NCBI GenBank assembly: GCA_039583875.1
Contig: CM077147.1
Coordinates: 156,325,846-156,389,845 of the forward strand
Source: Platanthera guangdongensis
Lineage: Eukaryota > Streptophyta > Magnoliopsida > Asparagales > Orchidaceae
Length of the DNA stretch: 64,000 nt
Direction: 5' to 3'
A model generated the notes under the pieces. That model worked only from the letters and a program-made list of their open reading frames with translations. It had not been told where the DNA came from and ran no database searches. Below, piece after piece: positions 31,260-43,974 of the stretch. Position 1 is the stretch's first letter. Each line of letters starts with the position of its first letter. The position numbers and the translations under genes are program-made.

Positions 31260-33478
31260 ATGATAACGCTACATTTTAGTGATCTGTTCTACTAGATTGT
31301 CTATTGGTCTTTCAAAGGGGAATCTGAATTTCATTTGTACTTCTTATGTAGGGTTGGATTATGTCAGATTCATTGATTAACCCTGGTCGAGCTCGCCTTT
31401 GTACAGTGGACAAAAATTGAAGCCCTCAGGTGTTGTATTCCCTGTTCATTTCACTTATTCACAAAATTTTTGCCTGATAGCCCAATGAATGTGAAGAAAT
31501 GCAATTATTGCCAGAACAAAATGTGATATTCTAGATGCTGCGCACCTTTATGAGCATTGGGGCTTCCTCAATCTTCATTAGCTTTTTTTTGCACTCTATA
31601 GATCAATTTAATTCACTATTCTTTCCTAACTTTCTTAATTTCCCAAGTATTAATCATATAGTTACCGATATAGCTACAAATTAACGAGTTTTTTTTAATC
31701 TTTGATATTTTTAGTTGAATTATTTATTTTCCTTTACTTTAGGTTTTCCTGAGAGCAAATTTTCCCACGTCTCACTGCCAATGTTTCTTCTTCTTGCCCA
31801 CCTTTACACTGTACATTTCTTAATAAATCAAAATATATTTTCCCATGAGAACTCACATGGGCACATACTCTTTAAAAAATTTTATGGAACAGTGCAGAAA
31901 TATTTTTTTTTGGGTACTCATTTTTTCAGATTTTTTATTATTATAGTTTTGTAAGCTCAGAGTTGGAATTATTCGCAGTTTTGCTTCCCAATATATTGTA
32001 TTATGTCTATACTTGTGACGGCTAATGCTGTCTAGCTATTTTTTTGAACACACAGCTTCCAGTATTTCTCATGTCTAAATTGTTCTTTGTTTACCTCTGT
32101 ATGAACTGGAAACTCCCTTCTATTAATTTGCCTCATTATATGCTAACCTTTCATTCAAGATCGCTCACATTATGCATGCAAGAAAAATTGTCACTAAATT
32201 TTTTTATATAATGACACGTCATCTTTTCATGGTTTGTGTGATTTTGGAAGATCAATTTCCATATGAAGTCTGCTTGCCATAGATATTGATACATTTCATG
32301 AATTGACACTGCAAATTTAGTACCTCTTGAGTGCCAGTTCTTCTTTGTAGTTGGTCGTTCGGGTACTTTTCACTCATTTTAATTGATCACAAAGACTTGC
32401 ATGATTGTGTAGTGTCAAAACATAATGAATTAAAATGCTTAAATAAATTACTTACACCACATTCAATTGTTTCTTGCAATTCTTAGATTTGTTTTTGTGC
32501 ACTTAGTTACTTGAGAAGTGTGTTATTAAAATTATAATGTTTGCAAAACAAGGGAATTCAGAGCCTTTAGTCATTTAAATTAAAATCAAATAAATTGACA
32601 AGTAAATTCCGTCAAACACTACTCACTCCTCTAATCAGTTTTAATAACCATTGTAAGGTTGAGCATCTTGAAAAAGGATTGCAAAGTGTCTTGCAACAAA
32701 CAAATATTTTTTTCCACTTCTCTTTTGTACATCAGATCACACCAAAATTGAAATTAAATATAATAGAAAAATCTGTTCCCTAAAGCACTATTTTGCACCT
32801 TAATAAGGCTTAATAAACATTGTGTGTGAAATACCTTGGTAGTTATACTTTTTATTTATTGCATTGAAATATTGTGGAAGTAAATTTATTTATGTATTTT
32901 AAATATGTTGTTCTTTCATTATATATTGTCATGTATTTTGATTAATGCATGTGTATATTTTATCCCAAAATCTTTGTACACCATTATCTTATATAAAACA
33001 TTCACTCCTGAGAATTGGATTCTAACGCACATCTACATAATTCTCTACAAATTTTAGTAAATGTATTATATAACAAAACATGATTGCTACAATATTTGTC
33101 TACTTAAAATGCAAATTCTCTTGATAAATTAAATCATACTTGAAATTTGTTTGTTAATGAAAAAAAGCATCTCTTTGATTTTCAATTCAAAACATCTTTT
33201 AAAGTTTAAAACTTTTTATCTTTAACACTTATAAAGAAATATGTAATGGTTTTTAAAATCATGATTTTAAAATCTATTGGAGCAATCATAACTGTCGGAT
33301 CTTGCACCTTTATTCATCACCGTTAAATAAAAATCTTAGGTCTCCTAAAGCTATAAAGGATCACGGTTCAAATAGAGACAGAAAGGGAGAGAGAAAAAGA
33401 GCGAGGAGAGAGAGGGAGAGAGGGTGGCTGGAGAGAGGGAGAGGGAGTGGGCTACGATTCTTATAAATGGCCATTAAT
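31260..33478. other. AT-rich unassigned sequence
   Basis: More than 2 kb of AT-rich DNA with homopolymer T runs and no supported coding frame, continuous with 23499-23828 before C3 inserted. A segment near 31352-31420 has AG/GT-like borders but stops in every frame. It could be intron or intergenic DNA of a host locus. A GA-rich tract closes it. Confidence 0.4.
33372..33450 (+). repeat. GA-rich simple repeat
   Basis: Degenerate GAGAGA/GGGAGAG tract of about 80 bp. A similar tract (about 34530-34580) lies on the other side of the MULE remnant. The two may be parts of one original GA-rich region, although about 28 bp of ordinary sequence sits between this tract and the transposon. Confidence 0.8.
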
Positions 33479-33949
33479 TTTTTATAGGGAATTGTTAAAA
33501 GCATCACATTTTTGGCTAATCGCACTGCATTGTTAAAAGCACCGCAGTTTTTCACATTTTGTTAAAAACATCTCACATTGTTATCCGCACCGCAACTGAG
33601 ATAAACGCCCGCACTTAACATATGAATTAAAATATGTTCTCATTGAATTACAACATTAATATAAACTCAATAGAGAAAATATTTGATACAAAAAATCATC
33701 AAATGTGTTGTCCAATTTGTTGTGGTGTTTATGTCTTATAAAGAACAAGGAAAAAAAATTTTAAATCAACATTCAAGTTGTATAATAAAATACAAAAGAT
33801 GATTAAAAAAATTACTTACCAAAAAGACAAAATATTTGATTCCCAAAAACATGAATTCTTTTCTCCAAGAATTTGTGAACTTCATCTTCCTATATAATTC
33901 AACCAAAAAGTTAACAAGACAATTTTATAAAGTTAAAAATAATAATAAG

Positions 33950-34125
33950 ATAAAGTAAGTTTTTAAATTTGTGTCGTAGACATCATCATATAATGTTGCA
34001 TGATTTAAAATTTCATATTGCAGATTATTCCTTACTTGCATTCAATCTTTACCTAAACTCAAGCCTTGACTTATAGCTCAAAATTCACAGTGGCCATCTC
34101 CTTGCACATTCGTGATATCTATAAT
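33950..34125 (-). pseudogene. OTU cysteine-protease-like domain fragment
   Basis: Minus strand reads VQGDGHCEF, stop, AISQGLSLGKD, stop, MQVRNNLQYEILNHATLYDD. This fits the OTU pattern D-G-(N/H)-C-x-F-R-A-(V/I) ... W-x-x-V-R-x-x-L ... E-L-x-x-H. The catalytic Cys codon is at 34087-34089 with the Asp three residues before it. Both stops fall where Arg and Trp are expected (CGA to TGA, TGG to TGA), so the domain was intact before decay. The C-terminal His region is not seen. Confidence 0.65.
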
Positions 34126-34184
34126 ATGTTCGGAGAATACAGGTGGCAATTGTTCGCAAACAAAAGAACTCATAAATAGATTCC

Positions 34185-34448
34185 CGTCATAAGGAGTTCT
34201 TAGTTGATATGTTGCTCTCTTTCGAGCATTCAATATAGCCACTTTCTTCATCTTGTTTTTTTTTCAGATTGTGAACCTTTCATAGCCAGAACATGTTCAA
34301 AATAGGAAGGATCACGTTTTGTGGATTTCGTGTCATTCTGAAATTTTTTATTATTCTCTTTTGGTCTTCCTTTTAGACGCATCAGCACCAACGACTCAAC
34401 TGTTTTGCTACATGAGAGATCAACAAAGTCTCGGACTATTCTTTTCAT
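34185..34448 (-). pseudogene. MULE/FAR1-type transposase C-terminal fragment
   Basis: Minus-strand frame containing RLKGRPKENNKK, then TKRDPSYFEHVLAMKG. It matches the K-G-R-P and R-(D/E)-P-S-x-(F/W)-E segments that precede the OTU domain in plant MULE-derived proteins. It continues as VAILNARKRATYQLRTPYDG into the OTU region with one frame change. The DDE core is absent. Confidence 0.55.
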
Positions 34449-34527
34449 CGTTTTTTTTGTTGAAAACTTGACTACGCAAACTTTTTAAGAATGGCTAAAT
34501 GCGGTGCTTTTAAATTCCCTTTTTATA

Positions 34528-36590
34528 TTGCAGAGAGAGAAAGAGAAGAAGAGAGAAAGCAAGAGAGAGAAGAGAGTTAGATAAATTAATTTTTATACGT
34601 CAAAACGTACATAATTTTATAAAATAGAACTGATAATATTGATGTATATTTTTTTACGGTCATTTTAAGTACTCATATGTATATGTTGTGGATGCAGCCC
34701 GTCTTGATGCGAGCGCAACCCGCAACGACACATGAAGCACGGGCAAAGCCCGTAAGGGGCGGGCAAAGCCCGCCGTTGCCTGCAAGGTACTGTCGCACTT
34801 GGTCGTAGGTGCGGTGCCCCGTGTCGGGCACTCGTATTATATATGCTATTATGTGCTAAAAATATGTTTTTCTTAAGAATGCTCAATATATAGTTTCTAT
34901 TGTGTTATTACTTGTGCTCGATCATGATTTTTTACTTTCAGCACAAATGGTATTTTAAAACTTTTTCATCTCTAAATAAAATTCAAAATAAAAATTATTG
35001 CTAAAACTCAACTTCGTCCTCTTTTGATAAAGCAAAAGGGGGAGAATAAAGTTGAAATTTACTAGTTCGAGGGAGTATATTAAAAAATTTCTTAAGAAGT
35101 ATCTATGTAGGGGAAGGATCTATATAGAGAGAGTATGCATGGTTATCATGATTATCATGTACTGCATTTTCTATCAACACCACTCTAATTATTGGTGATT
35201 TCTTCGTGAGGATTTGTTAATATCAGAAGGGGGAGGTGTAACACGTGTTCACTTCCTTAATTTGAGAATAACAAATTTCATTATGTATTTAATCATGCTT
35301 GTCGTGGGCTTATAGTGTGCAAAAACTACAGGCACAATACCCCTATATGTACGATGAAAATGAAGACGACGCTCTGAAAATTTTGCTAGCTCTCTACTTT
35401 AACCTCTACTGCTAGCGGTAGCCCTTGCAAATGAGAGAGATATGGCAAGTTGTTTTGAACGCACAGAATGGCGGGGAGAAGGCTATACTTGGGAAGTCCT
35501 TATTGTGGTGTGGTATCCTTATTGCTCGACGGTAACTTATGGAATGCCCTCCATTCCATAGTTGACTGACGAGGAAATGGAGAAGCAGATCCGTCGGAGC
35601 AGCGTGTATCATGCTAACGTGGCGTGGTGGCACTTACCGCTGTAAAAGTAAGAATGAATGCCTAAATTGGAGCAGTGCGAGTGCCAATCCTATCGCGATC
35701 TATGTGCCTCCTGCTTACGATAAGAGGTACTGCGGGGTGGTAGCTCTACCGCCGATGATAGCATTCAGAGCATAATTTAAGCGTGGCTCCCCTCCTAAGA
35801 TACGCAAACACGAGCCACAGTCCAACCTTTTGTGAGAGCCTCTTCTTGAAGTCCAGAGCACTCCCCAACTCCGTCCATTAAGGTCAAGAACTTGAAGGAG
35901 AATTTGCCATACTTTGTGAAGGATGCACACATCCACTCTTAACGATTTCTTTGGCGCACCTTACCTCTCCTTTGAGTTCATCTATCTACATATTGAGTTT
36001 TGATTTCAAATTTTTATTTATCTTGTATTTTTCCTTTTGATTATCTTAAATCGGTAGTGGAATTCGGCATGGTTGTTGGTGACTAGGTCTTCCGAGAATT
36101 AGGGGGAATTCATCATGGGTGTTAGAGACTTGGTCTAGGGGGCATGTAGAGGTCTTATCTTGGAGAGATAGGCTAGAGCAATGCGGCCCTTTGGAGAAGG
36201 GTTACAATATAAAACAAAAAGAATTTTTTTTTCTTGTCGCTTTGATTCCAAGTGTCATTGGAATCAAAGTTTTGTAATCATCCCTTTTAAAATAAAGTCA
36301 TTTTCTTCTATTCTTTTACTCATCACATTTTATTTCCCATTATCAAAGCAATTTTTTAGTAAAATTTCCGTAATGTTCAATCTCTGGAAATAAGTGTTGT
36401 GCGGTAGCTCATACCGCTGTGGATGTCGATAGTTAACATATATTTAATTTTGCTTTTAACCATCTCTCTAAAAGTTATCTTCTCAAATAAGTTAAAATAA
36501 AGGTTTCCACCGAATATTTCATTAAAAATTTTAACTTATAACAATATTATAATTTATTAATAATTTTTAACATCTTGAAGGTGGATGACT
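34528..36590. other. Unassigned region with GC-rich hairpin patch
   Basis: Mostly AT-rich. A GC-rich patch at 34690-34850 includes two adjacent hairpins, ACGGGCAAAGCCCGT (34739-34753) and GCGGGCAAAGCCCGC (34759-34773). 35400-36150 has GGTAG/CTACC repeats and GGGGGA tracts typical of LTR-element borders. No coding frame matches a family I know. Confidence 0.4.
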
Positions 36591-39500
36591 ATACTCTACA
36601 GCCTAGCACTGACGTTTGGTATGAGAGGTCCTCTTCAAGGTTGAGATCAGTAGGGTGATGCGATTACGGTTGGTATACTGTTCGTACAAGTAATATAAAA
36701 CAAGGAGAAATCACCGAGTATCGATCTCGAAGGACTGCAGGTTGGGGCACATAATTCTATTGCTTAGAAAATCAATTATAAATATTTAAAAAACAAATGA
36801 TTTGGTTGGTTTTGGAAAATCACAAAATTAAAAAGAACTAAACTAAACTAGGTGGGTCGCAAACACTGCATCACGAGGAGGATGGAGACTATGCTGGTCA
36901 CTATGCACTACTTCACTAGGCGAATGACCGAGTAGGCAAGTAGATGAGGTGGAAGAACCAATGGAAATTGGGGGTCGCAAACACCTCCTTGCAAAACACT
37001 CAACTAGCAATTGCTTGTGCGGCAATCACAATTACAGACAATACAATTACACAAAACCATGACGACATTCAAAGACATTAATTTAACATTTAAAACAAGA
37101 GTTTCATTGAGTACATCATCATAAACAAGTCAAATGAAATAACATTCAACATTAAGGAAGAAAAGTGCGCGAAATACAACCAAGACTGAAGGCTAATCAC
37201 AGATTCACGAGAGGAATCGATGGGTCGGCACTCCATGTCGTCGCTCGCTCCGCAACTGACGTCCGAGGTATAAAGAGGTCTCTCACCCCCTCTTACTTTA
37301 CCGGTCTTCTTTGGTAGATCACTCCTTGGCCACTTCTCTAGCAAAAGATTTCTCTTGATGTAGCGAGAAATGTATCAAATCACAACTTGGAGGCTCGGGA
37401 TGATGGAGGCGGCCTAGGGCAAAGCCCTAGCGGAAGAGAGATGGAGGAAGGAAGCCCGAAGCTCCTCCCTATGGTGGGCGGCGATGGAGTGCGAAACCGG
37501 AGCAAAATTGGGAGGAGTGGAAGGAAGATTGTGGAAGATCCAAAATTAGGGTAAAACCTGCACTTAAATATCCAGTTTTGTAAAAATGAACTTGCACGGT
37601 CGAACACACGATCATGCGTTCAAAGCCATGCGATATTTATCATGAAATATCCATACAGACCAAGGGTTCGCACGTGCAATTTTTTCTCATGCACGGTTGC
37701 AACAGCCGCGGGCGAACAAAAAATGCACGGGTCGGGTCAGAACTCTATAATTTCAAGCCAAACAGCAGCTCGTGCGATTTTCTTCTCACACGGTCGAATT
37801 CAACCATGCATGAAGGAAACGCACGACCAATAAAAATTATAAAATTTTAGCCAAAATAGGGCGCTAGTGCTATTCGTTCTCGCACGGTTGAGATTGACTG
37901 TGCGTGACCAAAATGCAGCGATGACAATACACCGATTTTCAGAACATTGATCTTGCACGGGCAAAACAGCCCGTGCACGAAGGAACTTCACACAGTCGTG
38001 CATTCATAAAGATCAACAACTCATCCAGGACGAGGCAAAATACACAGATTTCACCAAAAGTATTGGGATTTGCCCCAGTATGTCCAAAACCACAATACGA
38101 ATGAAATAAAATTACGGGGAGCACCATGTGCTTACCCCCGACAAAAGAGTGTGCACCACAAAAGGAAAAAAAGTGCATTTCGAGTGAAAGTGAAGATCGA
38201 GTGAAATGAAAGCAATTACAAACTAAAAGTGAAGTGCAAGTGTATGAAATCTAGCCCAGATGAGTCCAAAAAACCCTATTTTACTTAGACCCATCAAACC
38301 CCCAGACTTATACGTTTGTTCGTCCCGAGTAAACTATCTCCCATGTAGATGAGAAAAACAAGAGCTGACATAGCAATTGAAAAGCGGAGTACCTCGTGAA
38401 GTCACATACTCGCACACATAGAAATTTAGTAGAAAGAGCTTTTAATTATAAAAAATTGATTATAATTTTTTAAGATGTGTTTCTACTTATGATTTCTACT
38501 CATAAATTGAATCGCGATGAATCTTTGGGTTACGCGTAAGGAGATAGTATATGGTCGCCAAGAAGTGTATTGCCAATGATCGGGGTTAAGGACAACCTCC
38601 AAAAAATTCATCAATGACGATGACCATAAGTTCGTCTGTCCGCACTCTCCACGACACTAGTTTGATTGAAAGCATGAATCAATAGGACTTTTGGTTTAGA
38701 ATGAGGCTTGGGTTACGGTGGAGTGGACAATGAAAAAATTGAGGGCTCGACACAACTAATCCAAATGAGCTTGCAGAGACAACTATCCAAGCACGAATAA
38801 AACACATGCACCACACCCAAACTTAAACTTGAAACTATGGGTGTCCGAACCGTCTAATCCCAAATATTCTTCACATTTTTTCCCTTTGCAACTTTTTCAC
38901 TTCACAATTTTTTAAAACTTTTTCATTTTCCTTTTCTCTCTATTTTTCAACAACAACAATTTTTTTCAGCTATACATTTTTCAATGAAGCACATCCACAC
39001 ATTCACAAATGATTACACCACATCAACACCCAAAATAAAAAATGCAAATACAATTAAAGCTCGGAGTTTTTATGTGCGATTAGGATAAACTTTTTGGCTT
39101 TGGTGAAATGAAGGTGGAGCTGAATCAAAAGGAAGGGATAGTCGCAATAGGGCTAAGAGAGGATAGAGCGTTAGTATTGGTGCAAAGGCTTAACCGGGCC
39201 AAAAGGATGACCTATATCACGCTCGCATTATAGAACAAACCTATACCCATGCTTTGAGAGTCGCTAGGGGCAAGTTCTTTGCCATTGAGAAAGACCATCC
39301 TTCCTCCTAACTCGAGCAATATGACCCTAACAATTATCTACACACATCACTTACGCTACCGTCTGATTCACACCTGTTTCACCAGCTATGAGTAGAATAA
39401 ACTGTAACTACGTAAATAGAAAAATTTAAAACTATAAGCAGGAGAAAAAGTTATTCTATATGGATTTCTAGGCAAGACGCGTGCACTCGACTTGGAGCAC

Positions 39501-39792
39501 GATAGGAGACAACATTTTATTTCCTCTCTCAATCATATGCCAACAAAATTGAATTTCTAATCACAAATAAGAAATAGACTTTGCCTGTGACGCATCAATA
39601 AATAAGAGCACACTCATGAATAACTGAAATGAAAGAAAGTGCTTCTGGCATGCAGATGAAATGGTGCACGTGAGTGGGTAACGAACAATATGACTCTCCC
39701 CCAGACCTAAGCTAAGTAGTAGAACGAATGATATAGCACTCAAAATTAAAAGTCATGTTATGAAATAGATTACCCAATGCTCATCTAGGGAG
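36591..39792 (-). mobile_element. Gypsy-like noncoding remnant (LTR/UTR)
   Basis: No gene frames, but phrases typical of plant Ty3/gypsy LTR and UTR sequence: GTACAAGTAATATAAAAC, GAGTATCGATCTCGAAGGAC (36690-36735), GGGCAAAGCCCTAGCGGA (37419-37436), and CCCCAGACTTATACGTTTGTTCGTCCCG (38300-38330), which resembles the 3' UTR of Tat/Athila-type elements on the minus strand. 37590-37990 repeats GCACGG/CGTGCA words. Boundaries and clade are uncertain. Confidence 0.35.
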
Positions 39793-41080
39793 TGATAGTT
39801 AACTTGGTAGTAGTCTAAATCACCTGGGGGGTGGAATAGGTTGTTTTCTTTTTTACTCTACTGTTTAGTCTCAATTAAACATCACAGAAAGCACACAAAA
39901 ATTTTATAGTGATTCCCCAAGATCTGGGTACATGCACTTTCCCTCACCACCTTTATAACAGTGTGAGAGAAGGCAACTTTCTCCAAACTCAGCACAAAGA
40001 GCTTACAATACAGATCCCTCAAAATCTCTCAGGTTTCCTCCAAACCCTACCCCAGGCCACTGCCCTACAACACAGAGTAAGCTATACTCCTACAGCTCAG
40101 TGACCCTTTAGATTGCCTACCTCAGGCCTATCAAGAAACCCTACAACTCAGGCTTGGAGGACAACCCTACCCTCAGGCACACATGCATTACACTCAGGCC
40201 TTACACTTAGGAACGCAGGCCTTAAAACTCAAAACAAAACGTTCTTACAATAATGTTTGTTTAGATTACAACATAAGACAGTAAAGTATACACCTTCAGA
40301 TTTGGTCTTCTGTTGAAATAGAACAGCTTAGAACTGCCCTGATGCATGGCTTGAAGTATTGTTCTTCAGCTTGTGCCTTAGCTACATCTTGATCTCCCAT
40401 CTCCTTGTAGGAAGAAGAAGATCAACCACTGATTCTTGATGGACCCAACTTGTTCTCCTTAAATCTGAAAACAACTTCTGGAAGAACAAGGACGTTGGCA
40501 CTCTCAGCACTTCCAATTCTTTACAGCAGCACTTATCAGTGGCAACAACAATCTACAATGCACACGATCTTGATCTTTTTGACATAGAAGATCTTTATAT
40601 AGGCTCCATCAATCTGCAACGGCTCTTGGATTGATTTGACCTTACATGACCAAGAATGGATAAAGCAATTTTGCTTTATTAGTCTTCTGCCAAAATGTGT
40701 CGTGCCATCTCAACGACTATATTCAAAATTGTCTCAGTGGTTTAGCTAAGACTGGCTTCTGTCTCAGTGGCAGATTCTCTGCGTCTCAGTGGTTTTGTTG
40801 AGAGCACATTGCTATCACAACAGGGTTGGGACAGGCTGCTGTCTCAGCGATTATTAGCTAAGTCTCAGCGGTTTCGCTGAGACTAGACAGTCTTCTTGAC
40901 GAATTTCTCTAGAACAGCTGAGACAAATACATCAATGTCCAGATCTGTTCTAAACATGTTTTTAGAATAACTTAAACATTTATAATGAGTAAAGTAGGTC
41001 TATCAAATGCATTATGCACTTAGCAGTTAAGGTGATGCCTCTTCAAATCCAAGGAACATTGAAGGGCAATATTCCCAACA
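39793..41080 (-). repeat. C7 3' LTR
   Basis: 1,288 bp, minus-strand start TGTTGGGAATATTGCCC, end AACTATCA. U3 carries AACCGCTGAGAC/GTCTCAGCGGTT motifs (40735-40925). TATATAAA (minus) at 40594-40601. The leader side has TGAG-TAGG linkers with short palindromes (39990-40240), as in C1 but with different cores. Confidence 0.85.
39990..40240 (-). repeat. C7 palindrome array with constant linkers
   Basis: Minus-strand linkers TGAGGGTAGG, TGAGTTGTAGG, TGAGGTAGG and TGAGCTGTAGG flank self-complementary cores such as GAGTATAGCTTACTC (40075-40089) and GGTTTGGAGGAAACC (40032-40046). Same layout as the C1 array, fewer units, little core similarity. Confidence 0.75.
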
Positions 41081-41094
41081 ATTGCCCCCTATTT
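41081..41094 (-). other. C7 polypurine tract
   Basis: Minus strand AAATAGGGGGCAAT immediately before the LTR start TGTTGGG. Confidence 0.75.
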
Positions 41095-41714
41095 GAAGAA
41101 GGCAGAACACATAGCAATGTTAAGATGCATTTTAACACATAAAACATGACATGATAAATTGGAAAATTTAATTCAATGGTATCATGAGAACATTGCAGGG
41201 AAAATAAATGTTTAGCTAAACTTAAACATAAGCTAAACAACCTGACTAATCTAAAGATAACATTATAACAGTTAGATGTTTAATAATTTTAAGCACAACA
41301 TAGCAATATGATTAATCAACACAAAAGCTTAGCTAAAAGATATAAGTTATAGCATTTTCATTCAGCCACCAGAAACAACCTAACCATCATATGATAGTTT
41401 TAACATTTATATAATAGTTCAAAGTTTTCAGATTTAATTTTATGAGCTAACATAAAGGTTAACATATAATATTCAACATTTGTTAATTGAATTTCAACTA
41501 CAAATTAGATTTCCTCTTCTTTGCAGAGCTTGAGCCTTCATCTTCAGCAACACCGATCACCTTTGCACTCTAGGCTTTGTTCTTCTACATCCTGAAGTAG
41601 GGAAAAAGGTTTTTGTAAGTATTTGGGACGCATCGTTCTTAGGGTTGTTCCTCCTGACCAAATTCTCCTTGAAGATTATTTCTCTTAAGGAATTTCTTTC
41701 AGGTGCTTGATCAA

Positions 41715-43945
41715 TTATTCAGAAGAATATATGATGTCAATGTTCTTAAGCAGCTGTCCATGATTTAGCCAAGCATTGATAATTATTGTCTCTGAGTCAT
41801 CACTAAGATATTCATAGTCTGGATCATCTGCATTTTCAGCTCTCCTCCTTTCCATGAACTCTTCAGCCAACAGAGTTCCTTCTCTCTTTCTCCTGGCTAC
41901 AAGCTGTGCATCCTGTGCAACTCTGGATTAAGTAGGGAAATCAACATCTTCTGGCCTATTCTTGTCAAATAGAGGAAGGTGCAGTGCAATCCTTGTACCT
42001 TGAAGCGCTTTGAAGGCATGCTCATCAATAAGCTTAGCAATCTTAGCATTGCCCTCCTCCCCCTTTCTAGCTTCTTCAATTACCTGGTTCTTCAACAAAA
42101 GGGAGTTAGCCTCAATCCCGCTAGACAGTGTCTGTAATCTGTTGTCACTGTCAGCTAATATTTCATCTTTGATCATGTAGGCTTCCTGCATGGATGATAC
42201 AACAATATTAGTAATATGATTGTTTATATGATCTGCATTTTCCCTGATAACATCATCAGTCTGGCTTACAAAGTTCTTTACATACCCCATATCAGTAGCA
42301 TAAAATTTTAAGCTTTTGTCCATTGAGCTTAGTATTGAAGATTATGCTTTGATTGTGCAGGCTGCTTTATCACACCAGCTAGTCATCTCTCTGTTCAGGT
42401 GAACAGTCTCATCTTCATAGTTTGGATTTCTATCAACAACTCAGCTTTTACTTCAGAGATGGACTTGTCTGTGTAAGCTTTAACTGAAGTGGCTTGCTCA
42501 TCCAATAGAGCCTTGAAAAAACTGAGAAGGGAGGTATCTGTCGTTATTGAAGGTGGAAGATTGATCACAGGAGAATTTTTCCCTTGATCCTCTTTATCAT
42601 CATACTTATGGAGAGTGGATGGATTAGTCTTACCCTGATCGAGGTCCTTTAAAGACTCCCCCTAATATTTATATCATTAATAGAAATGCTATCATCATCA
42701 TCCATATCTACATCAACAGCATTATCTGAATTACCATGATCATCTGCAACATCATCAATCTTATTGATAGCTAGCTCATCGATTGGTACAAGCTCCTCCT
42801 CAGAAGGTACATTCACCTCTTCTAGAATAGATGAACGTAGATAGTCTTCAAGAACCTTTGTTGGTTCCATTGGCTCTTCCTTATCAGAAGTAACTGGAGC
42901 ATTAGGCACATTATGCGCAACACTTTCTGAAGCAATATATGTAGAATCAAGAGCAACATGGATTTCATCAACATTCTCTCCGCCAATTGGATTTTTGACT
43001 GTTTCATTATTAGCTTGAACACTTGTAGAGGACTGAATTTGATCAATGTCAACCTGAAGACCAACATCTGCTGGGGATGCAGATTCTGAATCATATTCAG
43101 AACTAGATTCTGAATTAATAGCCCCCAGAACTTTCTTTCCTTTGTCCTTGGACTTGTCCTTTCCTTCAGAGGGTTGAACTAGAGGAAGAACTCTTGAGAA
43201 TTTTTCCAATTTCTTGATGTCCATCCTTTTCAGATAATGAATACTGACTCCTTGCTTCTTGTTGAAGCTGTCTGGATAGGAGTTGATCAGGTAAAGGGGC
43301 ACGATTCTTCCCATATTTGTATCCTACAGACAGTCAATTATCCACTGGAGGATGACATTGGCCCATAAGGTCTTCTTCTGTAGTATAATCCTGGTGATTA
43401 TCTCAAACATGTACTTGGATATGGTGTCATGTGATCCAAGCTTGCATAAAATGGCTTTCCCAACTATGTCTACATGTAATTTTCCTTTCTGGTTGAAGTT
43501 TTTCCTTCTTAGAGATCCAATCTTGACATCACTGTACTCACACCATTCCAATGCACTATCTCTGTCCTTATTGGAGATGTCATCTTCTTCATCATTGTCA
43601 AGAGAAGGTAACTGAAGGGCCTTAGCCAGCATCCTTGGAGTAATCTTGATCCTCATCCCTCCAATTTTGGATTTCAATGATGTCTTTTTTGGGGAAAGCT
43701 TTATAATGGAGAAAAATTCCAATAGTTCATCTCTCGGGATGGAGGTAGGTTTAGAGAGGATATATTTTAAACCTAGGGCATTCAACATCCTTATGACTTC
43801 TCTTATCTCCACTGATACATGTATAAATCCATTCCTTACAATCTCATAGACTTCCTGCAGATCTTTTGAAGACTTTGGCGCAATTGAAGCTGGAAGATGA
43901 TATGCTGAGACGGGTTTGGTCTCGACGGCTTGGAAAGAGAATAGG
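41715..43945 (-). pseudogene. C7 additional ORF (SIRE env-like position)
   Basis: Minus-strand gene between pol and the 3' LTR. N-terminal part (43945-43324): MLNALGLKYILSKPTSIPRD and RNFNQKGKLHVDIVGKAILC, then YMFEIITRIILQKKTLWANV. This resembles the putative plant transposon protein domain seen in other aORFs. After a CAG-to-TAG-like stop at 43324 come an acidic/Ser-rich stretch (42649-43314) and, past a frameshift, a helical segment (41928-42323: VIRENADHINNHITNIVVSS). No signal peptide or membrane segment is evident, so an envelope role is doubtful. No in-frame ATG is left near its start. Confidence 0.65.
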
Positions 43946-43974
43946 GTTTAATGACTTTCGATTTACTTAGCCTT

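Larger units (their letters stand above)
33487..34519 (-). mobile_element. Mutator-like transposon remnant with OTU domain
   Basis: About 1.03 kb bounded by imperfect inverted ends: left GGGAATTGTTAAAAGCATC...TTTTTGGCTAA, right (reverse complement) GGGAATTTAAAAGCACCGCATTTAGCCA. Flanked by direct repeat TTTTTATA (33479-33486 and 34520-34527), consistent with the 8-10 bp duplications of MULEs. Inside, the minus strand encodes a transposase C-terminal segment followed by an OTU-like segment, a known combination in plant MULE/FAR1-type proteins. The transposase core is deleted, so it is nonautonomous. Confidence 0.7.

Noticed and set aside
31352..31425. Host exon bounded by AG and GT
   Set aside because: Every frame has a stop and no protein family is recognisable; isolated splice-like dinucleotides are not enough.
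36843..38178. Several 60-85 codon frames as small genes
   Set aside because: No motif, low similarity to coding composition, and set in gypsy-like noncoding sequence.
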